Below, in pieces: positions 48,975-56,786 of a stretch of 64,000 bases of DNA. Location: assembly GCF_002019855.1 (NCBI RefSeq), contig NZ_CM007717.1, positions 5,381,798 to 5,445,797 on the forward strand, read 5' to 3'. The number at the start of each line of letters is the position of its first letter. Within the stretch, counting starts at the first letter, position 1. The position numbers were made by a program, and so were the translations under genes. The notes below the pieces were generated by a model, which was not told where the DNA came from, searched no databases, and saw only the letters and a list, made by a program, of their open reading frames with translations. Source of the DNA: Streptomyces antibioticus (GTDB lineage: Bacteria > Actinomycetota > Actinomycetes > Streptomycetales > Streptomycetaceae).

Positions 48975-50164
48975 GCCACGACCACACCGAGTCCACCGCA
49001 CCCGTCCCCGATCTGCGCACCGCCGAACTCGCCGAACCCGCAGCGGTCACCATCGTCGTCCCGACCTTCAACGAGTCGGCGAACATCCGCCGTCTGCTGC
49101 ACCTGATCACCGACTCGGTGCCCGGCCGGCTGCCCTGCGAGGTCGTCTTCGTGGACGACTCCACCGACGACACCCCCGAGGTCATCCGGGACGCGGCCAA
49201 GGACTGCCCGTACCCGGTCACCGTGATCCACCGCGAGGTGCCGGCCGGCGGGCTCGGCGGCGCGGTCGTCGAGGGCATGAAGGCCGCCGGGTCGGACTGG
49301 ATCGTCGTCATGGACGGCGACTGCCAGCACCCGCCCTCCCTGGTACCGGAGCTGGTCGCCACCGGCGAACGCTCCGGCGCCGGACTGGTCGTCGCCTCCC
49401 GGTACATCAAGGGCGGCAGCCGCGCCGGACTCGCCGGCAGCTACCGGGTCGCCGTCTCGCGCGGCGCGACCTGGCTCACCAAGTCCCTGTTCCCGCGCAG
49501 GCTGCACGGCATCAGCGACCCGATGAGCGGCTTCTTCGCGATCCGGCGCAGCGCCGTCACGGCGGACGTCCTCAAACCGCTCGGCTACAAGATCCTCCTC
49601 GAACTCGCCGTCCGCAGCAGGCCGCGCGGGGTCAGCGAGGTCCCGTTCGTCTTCCAGGACCGCTTCGCCGGCGAGTCCAAGTCCTCCGCGCAGGAGGGCC
49701 TGCGCTTCCTGCGCCATCTGGCCGGGCTGCGCACCGCCTCCCCGGCCGCCCGCATGGTCGGCTTCGGCTTGATCGGCCTGAGCGGCTTCCTGCCGAACCT
49801 GCTCGGCCTGTACGCCCTCACCGCCGCGGGACTGCACTACGTACCGGCGGAGATCCTCGCCAACCAGCTCGGCGTGGCCTGGAACTTCGTCCTCATCGAA
49901 CACCTGCTGTTCCGCGACCGCCGCGCCCACCGCCGCTGGTGGGACCGGGTCGGCCGGTTCGCGCTGCTCGCCAACGCCGACCTGGTGCTGCGCATCCCGC
50001 TGATCGCGCTGTTCGTGCACCGCTTCGGGATGGACGCGCTGTCCGCGACCGCGCTGGCGCTGGTGACCACGTTCGTCCTGCGCTTCGCCGGCACGGAAGC
50101 GCTGGTCTACCTCCCGCGCAAGGGACTGCGCCGGAGCCGTTCCACCGCAAGGAGCACTGCGTGA
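48971..50164 (+). CDS. Family 2 glycosyltransferase fused to a GtrA domain
   Basis: 397 residues. Residues 25-250 are a dolichyl-phosphate-mannose-synthase-like GT2 domain (VTIVVPTFNESANI, CEVVFVDDSTDDT, IVVMDGDCQHPPSL, GISDPMSGFFAIRR). Residues 265-385 are a GtrA domain with four helices (MVGFGLIGLSGFLPNLLGLYAL and others). This type loads a sugar onto polyprenyl phosphate, and GtrA is thought to help flip it. That would supply the GT39 enzyme. It overlaps both neighbours by 4 bp. Confidence 0.9.
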   Translation: MSHDHTESTAPVPDLRTAELAEPAAVTIVVPTFNESANIRRLLHLITDSVPGRLPCEVVFVDDSTDDTPEVIRDAAKDCPYPVTVIHREVPAGGLGGAVVEGMKAAGSDWIVVMDGDCQHPPSLVPELVATGERSGAGLVVASRYIKGGSRAGLAGSYRVAVSRGATWLTKSLFPRRLHGISDPMSGFFAIRRSAVTADVLKPLGYKILLELAVRSRPRGVSEVPFVFQDRFAGESKSSAQEGLRFLRHLAGLRTASPAARMVGFGLIGLSGFLPNLLGLYALTAAGLHYVPAEILANQLGVAWNFVLIEHLLFRDRRAHRRWWDRVGRFALLANADLVLRIPLIALFVHRFGMDALSATALALVTTFVLRFAGTEALVYLPRKGLRRSRSTARSTA

Positions 50165-52608
50165 ACAGACGCCGTAGGAGAACCGCCGTCCTGGCGGTGA
50201 CGGCCCTCACCGGGGGGCTGTTGCTGTCAGGACCACAACCCGCCTCCGCCGCCAACCTCATCACCAATCCCGGCTTCGAGACCGCCGGCACGGACGGCAT
50301 GCCGCACTGCTGGGAGAAGTCCGGCTGGGGCGACAACGACTTCACCTTCGAGCACACCTCCGACGCCCACACCGGGTCCAAGGCGATGAAGGTGACGCTG
50401 ACCCGGCGGGTGGACGGCGACCGCAAGGCGCTGATCACCGAGTCCGCGGCCTGCGCGCCCGCGGTGACACCGGGCAAGCAGTACGACCTGTCCCTCTGGT
50501 ACAAGTCGACGACGCCCGACACCGCCGTCACCCTGTTCCGGCACGACACCACGGCCGGCTGGCAGTACTGGACCGACCTCAAGACCCTGGAGACGGCCGC
50601 GGCCTGGACCGAGGCGTCGGTGCGCACGCCCGAGGTGCCGGCCGGCACCGACCAGATCACCTGGGGCGTCTCCGTCTACGGCACCGGCTCGGCCACCACC
50701 GACGACTACACGATGGAGCAGGTCCCCGACGTCCTGCCGCCCGCCTCCTGCACCGGCACCGCCGACGAGTGCGCCAACGGCCGCTGGGACGTGCTGCCCA
50801 CCGAGAACCCGGTGCGCTCCATGCACTCCGTGGTCCTGCACAACGGCAAGGTGCTGCTGATCGCCGGCTCCGGCAACAGCGAGGAGCAGTTCGAGGCCGG
50901 CACCTTCACCTCCGCGGTGTACGACCCGGCGAACGGCAGCTACAAGGTCATCCCCACCCCGAAGGACATGTTCTGCGCCGGCCACGTCCAGCTCCAGGAC
51001 GGGCGCGTCCTCGTGATGAGCGGCAACAAGGCTTATCCGGTACCGGGCGGACACGGCTACGAGGGCTTCAAGGACTCGTACATCTTCGACCCGGCCACCG
51101 AGAGCTACATCAAGACCAACGACATGAACGACGGCCACTGGTATCCGTCGGCCACCATCATGGGCAACGGTGACGTGCTGTCCTTCGGCGGGCTGCGCGA
51201 GGACTCCACCGGTTCGGTCACCGCGGAGCTGTTCTCGCAGGAGGAACAGCAGTGGCAGCCGCTGTGGAAGGTCAACCAGACCTGGTCGTACTGGGGCCTG
51301 TACCCGTCGATGATCCTCATGCAGGACGGCCGGCTGTTCTACTCCGGCAGCCATGTCTTCGGCAACAACATCCCGGGCACCGGCGCGGCGATCTACGACT
51401 ACGACGCCAACACCGTCACCCAGGTCCCCGGTCTCCAGAACAAGGACCAGCGGGACCAGTCGGCGAGCGTGCTGCTGCCCCCGGCGCAGGACCAGAAGGT
51501 CCTCACCCTCGGCGGCGGCAACATCGACTCCAACCCGGACGCCAACCGGCTGACCGACGTCATCGACCTCAAGCAGCCCGACCCCGCGTACGTGGCGGGC
51601 CCGCCGATCCCGCAGGGCACGGTCGACCTCGGCGCCGGCAAGGTCCCGCAGACCGGCGCCCAGGGCAAGATGTACGTCTCCGCGGTCCTGCTGCCCGACG
51701 GCAAGGTCCTGGAGACCGGCGGCGCGCTGCACAACCGGGCCGATCCGGTCTTCGAGTCCTCGCTCTACGACCCCGAGACCAACACCTTCGACCCGGTCAC
51801 CGCCGATCCGCAGGCCCGCGGCTACCACTCGTCGTCGTTCCTGCTGCCCGACGGCCGGGTGATGTCCACCGGTGACAACCCGGGCAACGGCACCTGGAAC
51901 CACAACGTGTCGATCTACACCCCGCCCTATCTCCTCAAGGGCACCCGGCCGACGATCACCTCGGTCATCGACACCGAGTGGAACTACGGCGACACCCAGC
52001 GGATCACCGTCGACCGGCCCATCGCCAAGGCCGAGCTGATCCGGCCCGCGGCGGTCACCCACTCCTCCGACCCCAACCAGCGGTTCGTGGACCTGCCGCT
52101 CTCGGTCGACGGCAACAACATCGACCTGAACGTGACGAGCAACCCCAACCTGGCCCCGCCCGGCTGGTACATGCTCTTCGCGGTGGACGCCAACGGCGTG
52201 CCGTCGGTGGCCAAGTGGGTGCACCTCCAGGGCCCGGCCGCGCTCAGCGCGGACACCCCGTCGACGTTCTCCGTCTCGGACGGCACGACGGCCGCCCCGC
52301 ACGTCCACACCTTCGCCGACGACCTGTCCGGCAAGGTCACCGGGCCCGGCAAGAAGCGGACCTCGCAGAAGGTCGCCCCGACCGTCTCCGGCTGCGACCG
52401 GCACTACGGCTCGATCAACGTGTGCGTGCCGACGGCCTTCCCCAAGAAGGTCAAGGCGACCGCGGCCGCCCGCTGCACCTGGCTCAAGGCGAACGACTAC
52501 GGCCGCCTGGAGGTCAACGGCAAGGACGACCCGCTGCGCATCGACCCGAACCGGGACGGCGTGGCCTGCGGAAAGGGTGATGTGAGCAAGAGCCAGCGAC
52601 TGTCCTAG
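50161..52608 (+). CDS. Secreted copper radical oxidase (galactose oxidase/GlxA-like) with extra domains
   Basis: 815 residues. A signal peptide (RRTAVLAVTALTGGLLLSG, cleavage near ASA-AN) is followed by a carbohydrate-binding-like domain (NLITNPGFETAG, 30-190) and a seven-bladed Kelch-type oxidase domain. Compared with galactose oxidase, all copper ligands are kept: Cys272 (DMFCAGH) and Tyr328 (HWYPSAT) for the thioether link, Tyr555-His556 (GYHSSSFLLPDGRVM) and His634 (VTHSSD). The C-terminus carries a DUF1929 domain and then an Excalibur-like segment (IDPNRDGVACGKG). It oxidises primary alcohols of sugars. It differs from the cslA-linked glxA by context and added domains. Confidence 0.9.
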   Translation: MNRRRRRTAVLAVTALTGGLLLSGPQPASAANLITNPGFETAGTDGMPHCWEKSGWGDNDFTFEHTSDAHTGSKAMKVTLTRRVDGDRKALITESAACAPAVTPGKQYDLSLWYKSTTPDTAVTLFRHDTTAGWQYWTDLKTLETAAAWTEASVRTPEVPAGTDQITWGVSVYGTGSATTDDYTMEQVPDVLPPASCTGTADECANGRWDVLPTENPVRSMHSVVLHNGKVLLIAGSGNSEEQFEAGTFTSAVYDPANGSYKVIPTPKDMFCAGHVQLQDGRVLVMSGNKAYPVPGGHGYEGFKDSYIFDPATESYIKTNDMNDGHWYPSATIMGNGDVLSFGGLREDSTGSVTAELFSQEEQQWQPLWKVNQTWSYWGLYPSMILMQDGRLFYSGSHVFGNNIPGTGAAIYDYDANTVTQVPGLQNKDQRDQSASVLLPPAQDQKVLTLGGGNIDSNPDANRLTDVIDLKQPDPAYVAGPPIPQGTVDLGAGKVPQTGAQGKMYVSAVLLPDGKVLETGGALHNRADPVFESSLYDPETNTFDPVTADPQARGYHSSSFLLPDGRVMSTGDNPGNGTWNHNVSIYTPPYLLKGTRPTITSVIDTEWNYGDTQRITVDRPIAKAELIRPAAVTHSSDPNQRFVDLPLSVDGNNIDLNVTSNPNLAPPGWYMLFAVDANGVPSVAKWVHLQGPAALSADTPSTFSVSDGTTAAPHVHTFADDLSGKVTGPGKKRTSQKVAPTVSGCDRHYGSINVCVPTAFPKKVKATAAARCTWLKANDYGRLEVNGKDDPLRIDPNRDGVACGKGDVSKSQRLS

Positions 52609-52624
52609 CGGCTTCTGGCCGCTC

Positions 52625-53356
52625 CTAGCGGTCGCCGGCGAACTCGCTGAGGGCGCGCTCCACGATGGCTTCGAGCTGTTCGTGGTGCGCGCCCTTCCAG
52701 TACGCCCGCCCGCACGCGGAGCACTGCGCGAACACGTCGTAGGACCGCCGCGTGCCGTGCTCCAACTGGTCGGCGACCTCGTCCTTGGTGGCCTCGCGCA
52801 GCATGCCGTTGCAGGCGGTGCAGCGCGTCCACGGGCGCAGCTCGGGCGCGAACCGGGCCAGCACGTCCCGCAGTTGCTCGTCCGGGCTGGTGCTGTAGAC
52901 GAACGCGCCCGCCCACAGCTCACGGCGGCGCAGCAGCCCCCGGTCGCGGCTGAGCATCACCCGCCGCTCGGCCGCCGAGCGGGCGGCGAGCGCCGGATCG
53001 CCGATGTCCGTCGACTCGTAGGCGGTGTCCACACCGAGCAGCCGCAGCCGGCGGGCCAGCGTGCCGAGGTGGACGTCGAGAAGGAAGCGCAGCGGGGCGC
53101 CGGGCACCCGCTGGGGGCGCTCGACCGGCCGCACGGCGACCGCCTCGCCGTCCGCCGGGACATGGGAGACGGCCACCGCGCGGCCGTCCACGAGCAGGGT
53201 GCCGACCTCGGTCAGCGGCACCCCGAGCGACTCGACGACATGGCCGAGTGTGGAGACGCCGTCGACGGCCAGCGCGGTGGCGCCGGAGCGTCGGGCGTGC
53301 GGGACGAACAGGGCCAGCTCGGGGGCGACTTCGACGTGGATCTGTGCTGCGTTCAC
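52625..53356 (-). CDS. Ubiquitin-like plus Mut7-C RNase-domain protein
   Basis: 243 residues. Residues 1-85 resemble a beta-grasp ubiquitin-like fold (IHVEVAPELALFVPHARRSG ... LLVDGRAVAVSHVPADGEAVAV). Residues 90-240 are Mut7-C, a PIN-like nuclease fold (RFLLDVHLGTLARRLRLLGVD with the first Asp, LSRDRGLL with the second), ending in a zinc ribbon (RCTACNG and CSACGR). The target RNA is unknown. GTG 53356 is the only useful start, as a stop lies just upstream. It converges with the oxidase gene, 16 bp apart. Confidence 0.88.
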   Translation of the reverse strand: MNAAQIHVEVAPELALFVPHARRSGATALAVDGVSTLGHVVESLGVPLTEVGTLLVDGRAVAVSHVPADGEAVAVRPVERPQRVPGAPLRFLLDVHLGTLARRLRLLGVDTAYESTDIGDPALAARSAAERRVMLSRDRGLLRRRELWAGAFVYSTSPDEQLRDVLARFAPELRPWTRCTACNGMLREATKDEVADQLEHGTRRSYDVFAQCSACGRAYWKGAHHEQLEAIVERALSEFAGDR

Positions 53357-53391
53357 CCGGCCAGCATGGCACGGGGGAGGGGCGGGCGGCC

Positions 53392-54039
53392 TCAGTGTTT
53401 CCCGGTCGGCAGCCCGTGCTCCAGGACCGTCACGGTGCGGTCCACGAGGGTCTCGAAGTCGTCCCGGTGGCCGTTCTCCGCCCAGTACAGGGACGTCTCC
53501 ATCAGACCGCCGATCAGGGACATGGCGTAGACCCGGACCTCCAGGCTGTCGGGGTCGCCGCCGGTGCGCTCGGCGATCGCGGTGCACAGCAGCCGGCCGG
53601 TGACCGACATGCTCTCCATCATCCGCGAGCGCACCGCCGGGACCTGGACCATCAGACGGGTGCGCAGCCGCGCCACCTCGACGTCCTCCTCGACGCCGGT
53701 GCGCACGGCCTCCCGCATCACCCACCGCAGGGCGTCCGGCCACGGCTCGTCCGCCGGGCGGGCCCGCAGCTCCTCCAGCAGGACCTGGTCGTACTCGTCG
53801 GTGAGGACGATGTCCTCCTTGGTCGGGAAGTACCGGAAGACGGTCGACGGCGACACCTCGGCCCGCTCGGCGATCTGGTCGATCGTCGTGGTGTCGTACC
53901 CCTGCTCCCTGATCAGCGCGTAGGTCGCGGTGCGGATCGCCTCGCGGGTCTTGATCTTCTTGCGCTCGCGCAGGCCCGGCCCGGGGGTCCGGGGGCGGTC
54001 GGCGGGGGTGGAGGTGCGTGCGGCCGTCATGGGCCTCAT
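53392..54039 (-). CDS. TetR-family regulator coupled to the MFS exporter
   Basis: 215 residues. The helix-turn-helix is IRTATYALIREQGYDTTTIDQIAERAEVSPSTVFRYFPTKEDIV. The C-terminal domain is the ligand-binding and dimer part. The ATG at 54039 overlaps the exporter's TGA by 4 bp (ATGA), so regulator and exporter are co-translated. A shorter start at 54030 is possible. By context it represses the exporter promoter at 55604-55635. Confidence 0.88.
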   Translation of the reverse strand: MRPMTAARTSTPADRPRTPGPGLRERKKIKTREAIRTATYALIREQGYDTTTIDQIAERAEVSPSTVFRYFPTKEDIVLTDEYDQVLLEELRARPADEPWPDALRWVMREAVRTGVEEDVEVARLRTRLMVQVPAVRSRMMESMSVTGRLLCTAIAERTGGDPDSLEVRVYAMSLIGGLMETSLYWAENGHRDDFETLVDRTVTVLEHGLPTGKH

Positions 54040-55598
54040 TGTCGGGCATCGGCCGTGGGCGCGGCCATGTCGTCGTCGGCGCTCTCCGCGTCCCGCCCGG
54101 CTTGGGCCGCGGGCAGGAACGCGGCGGCGAGCAGCGCCGCGACCAGGGCGGCCGCCCCGCACACCAGCAGCACGAGGGTCATGCCGTGGACGTAGGCGCC
54201 GTTCGCGGAGGCGGCGAGCTGCGCGGAGCCGGCCTTCTCCGCGATCAGATGCGCGGCGACCACCGAGTCCCCGGCGGTGCCGGCGGCGTCGGCGGGCAGT
54301 CCGGTGACGTCGAGACGGTCGCGGAAGGCGCCCGCGAGCAGGCTGCCGAGCAGTGCGACCCCGATCGCGCCGCCCACCTGCCGCAGCGTCATCAGCAGTC
54401 CGGAGCCGCTGCCGGCCCGGTCGGCGGGCAGGGTGGTGAGGGCGCCGGCCATCGCGGGGACGACGGAGAAACCGAAGCCGACCCCGACGAAGACCAGCCA
54501 CAGCGCGGTGAAGCCGTAGCCGGTCTCGACCGTCGTACGGCTGCCGAGGAACGCGGCGAAGGCCATCACCACCAGGCCGGCGCTCACCGCGGCCCGGGCC
54601 CCGAACCGGTCCACGACCGGCTGGGCGGCGCGCGCGGCGACGATCAGCCCGGCCATCAGCGGCAGCAGCCGTACCCCGGTGCCGAGGGCGTCATGGCCGA
54701 GGACCGCCTGGAGGTAGGGCGGCAGCACGAACATCAGGCCGGACAGCACGAACATCACCAGCGTCGCGGCGAGGGTGTTGAACAGGAATCCGCGGTGGGC
54801 GAGCAGCCCCATGTCGAGCATCGGCCGCGCGACCCGCCGCTCCCGCACCACGAGGGCGGCGATCAGGACGGCCGAGGCGGCGAACAGGGCGAGGACCAGG
54901 GGGTCGGACCAGCCGCGGGCGGGCGCCTCGATGATCGCGTAGATCAGGGTGCCGAGGCCGGCCGCGGTGAGCGCGGTGGAGAGGGTGTCGACCCGGGGCG
55001 AGGAGGGGTCGCGGGTTTCGGGCAGCAGCAGGACGCAGGCGGCGATGCCGAGGGCGGCCATCGGGACGTTGATCAGGAAGACCGAGCCCCACCAGAAGTG
55101 GTCGAGCAGCCAGCCGCCGAGGATCGGTCCGAGCGGCAGGCCGAGCGTGGACCCGGCCGAGACGATGCCGACGGCCTTGGTGCGCTCCTCGGGCGGGAAC
55201 AGCGAGGGCAGCACGGAGAGCGCGAGCGGGGTGACCAGGGCGCCTCCGACGCCCATCAGGGCGCGGGCGGCGATCACCCACGGCACGTCTCCGGCGAACG
55301 CGCCGAGCGCCGATCCGGCGAGGAAGACGCCGAGTCCGGCGACGAGCATCCGGCGCCGTCCGAACCGGTCGCCGAGCAGTCCGGCCGGGAGCATCAGGGC
55401 CGCGAAGACGACGATGTAGGCGTCCGCCATCCACTGCTGTTCGCCGGTGGTCGCCCCGAGGTCGGCGGCCATGGTCGGCAGGGCCACGTTGAGGATCGTC
55501 ATGTCGAAGCCGAGCGTCAGCATGCTCGCGACCAGGGCGCCCAGGGCCCACCAGCGACGGGGGTGGGGAGCGACGGTCTCTGAAGTGAGAGTGTCCAT
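54036..55598 (-). CDS. MFS multidrug exporter of the DHA2 (14-helix) family
   Basis: 520 residues with about 14 hydrophobic helices. Motifs are DMTILNVALPTMAADLG, motif A GLLGDRFGRRRML, motif B-like ARALMGVGGALVTPLAL and motif C GSTLGLPLGPILGGWLLD. DHA2 members export drugs by proton exchange; EmrB, QacA and Streptomyces antibiotic pumps belong here. Its ATG at 55598 is preceded by a TTGACA/TTACTT promoter with an overlapping palindrome. The TetR gene follows in the same operon. Confidence 0.92.
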   Translation of the reverse strand: MDTLTSETVAPHPRRWWALGALVASMLTLGFDMTILNVALPTMAADLGATTGEQQWMADAYIVVFAALMLPAGLLGDRFGRRRMLVAGLGVFLAGSALGAFAGDVPWVIAARALMGVGGALVTPLALSVLPSLFPPEERTKAVGIVSAGSTLGLPLGPILGGWLLDHFWWGSVFLINVPMAALGIAACVLLLPETRDPSSPRVDTLSTALTAAGLGTLIYAIIEAPARGWSDPLVLALFAASAVLIAALVVRERRVARPMLDMGLLAHRGFLFNTLAATLVMFVLSGLMFVLPPYLQAVLGHDALGTGVRLLPLMAGLIVAARAAQPVVDRFGARAAVSAGLVVMAFAAFLGSRTTVETGYGFTALWLVFVGVGFGFSVVPAMAGALTTLPADRAGSGSGLLMTLRQVGGAIGVALLGSLLAGAFRDRLDVTGLPADAAGTAGDSVVAAHLIAEKAGSAQLAASANGAYVHGMTLVLLVCGAAALVAALLAAAFLPAAQAGRDAESADDDMAAPTADARQ

Positions 55599-55603
55599 GA
55601 AAT

Positions 55604-55635
55604 GAAAGTAACTCTCAAAATGTAGTCTCTGTCAA
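55604..55635 (-). promoter_or_regulatory. Promoter and operator of the MFS-TetR operon
   Basis: On the minus strand TTGACA (55630-55635) and TTACTT (55606-55611) are 18 bp apart. The -10 is covered by the near-palindrome GAAAGTAACTCTC (55604-55616, one mismatch). This suits TetR repression by blocking the polymerase. Confidence 0.6.
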
Positions 55636-55681
55636 TCGCCAGCCCCCCTCGGTCGAGGCGCTCCAGGCTCGTCCGGGCATG

Positions 55682-55715
55682 AAAAAACCGGCCACGGCTG
55701 AGGAGCCGTGGCCGG
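55682..55715 (-). terminator. Intrinsic terminator with U tract, after the HlyIII gene
   Basis: CCGGCCACGGCT-GAGG-AGCCGTGGCCGG is a perfect 12-bp stem. On the minus strand it is followed by six T. A U tract is unusual in this genome. Confidence 0.85.
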
Positions 55716-55733
55716 GGAAAGGCTGGAAAGCGC

Positions 55734-56447
55734 CTATGCGTGCTGGTACGCCACCAGCGAGATGCCGACGTAGTGGACGACGAACGCGGCCAGCGTCAGC
55801 GAGTGGAAGACCTCATGGAAGCCGAACCAGCGCGGTGACGGATTCGGCCGCTTGATGCCGTAGATCACGCCGCCCGCGCTGTAGAGGAGACCGCCGACGA
55901 TCACCAGGACCAGCACGGCGATACCGCCGGTGCGCATGAAGTCCGGCAGGAAGAAGACGGCCGCCCAGCCCATCGCGATGTAGCAGGGCGTGTAGAGCCA
56001 GCGCGGGGCGCCCACCCAGAACACCCGGAACGCGATGCCCGCGAGGGCCGCGCCCCAGATCCCCCACATGAGCCACTGGCCCTTGGCCTCCGGCAGGAGC
56101 AGCAGGGTGAGCGGGGTGTAGGTGCCCGCGATGATCAGGAAGATGTTGGCGTGGTCCAGGCGGCGCAGCACGCCGTCCATCCGCGGGCTCCAGTCGCCCC
56201 GGTGGTAGAGCGCGCTCACCCCGAACAGCAGGCAGGCGGTCAGTGCGTAGATTCCGCAGGCGATCCGCCCGCGGGTGGAGTCGGCCAGGGCGGTGAGCAC
56301 CAGACCGGCGATGAGTGCGGCCGGGAACATGGCCAGATGCAGCCAGCCGCGGAGCTTGGGCTTGACCGGATGCGGCAGGGACAACGCGACGGGGCCGCGG
56401 CCGGCGGCCGGTGTGTCCGTGGAGGCGTCGGGGGCGGGCGCAGTCAT
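55734..56447 (-). CDS. Hemolysin III / PAQR-family membrane protein
   Basis: 237 residues with seven hydrophobic helices. Family motifs are GVSALYHRGDW, LRRLDHANIFLIIAGTYTP and HEVFHSLTLAAFVVHYVG, which supply the Ser, Asp and His residues of the CREST/PAQR zinc site (Ser in SALYH, Asp in LDHAN, His pair in HEVFH). Bacterial members may be lipid amidases/ceramidases; the hemolysin name is historical. ATG 56447 is chosen over 56456 because TACGAT lies 7 nt upstream (leaderless). Divergent from pckA. Confidence 0.9.
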   Translation of the reverse strand: MTAPAPDASTDTPAAGRGPVALSLPHPVKPKLRGWLHLAMFPAALIAGLVLTALADSTRGRIACGIYALTACLLFGVSALYHRGDWSPRMDGVLRRLDHANIFLIIAGTYTPLTLLLLPEAKGQWLMWGIWGAALAGIAFRVFWVGAPRWLYTPCYIAMGWAAVFFLPDFMRTGGIAVLVLVIVGGLLYSAGGVIYGIKRPNPSPRWFGFHEVFHSLTLAAFVVHYVGISLVAYQHA

Positions 56448-56786
56448 GGGCGGCATCGTACCTACGGACCCGTAAGTTACGGATCAGGGTCGGCGGTTGA
56501 AGGGCGAAGAGTGGCCATCATCTCACGCGATCGGCTGCCGGTCCGGGTCGGGTTCCCCCAAAAGAATCTTCAGCCGAACGCCAAGCGGACGCAAAGAACG
56601 CGGGTTATGCGTGGCGATCCTCACGTCGCTCACCTGTGATGCCTTCTGGACAGATGGGCGCGAGCGTCGGATGATCAGATGAGTGCGGTCGGCACCGGAT
56701 GAGCGCCGAAGATCGGGAATCGTGCAGCGTCCGGGCCGCAGCCCCCACGGGGCCTCCAACAAAAAACCCCTCATCTAGGAGCAATC
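56448..56786. other. Divergent intergenic region upstream of pckA
   Basis: About 340 bp without a gene. It holds the HlyIII leaderless promoter (TACGAT at 56455-56460 on the minus strand) and must hold the pckA promoter. It is AT-richer than average near 56560-56640. CCCCACGGGG and AAAAAACCCC occur just before the pckA ribosome site AGGAG (56777-56781). No riboswitch class is recognised. Confidence 0.55.

Noticed and set aside
48514..50160. Long upstream extension of the copper oxidase frame
   Set aside because: The extension overlaps two well-supported glycosyltransferase genes in other frames; the signal peptide right after 50161 fixes the start.
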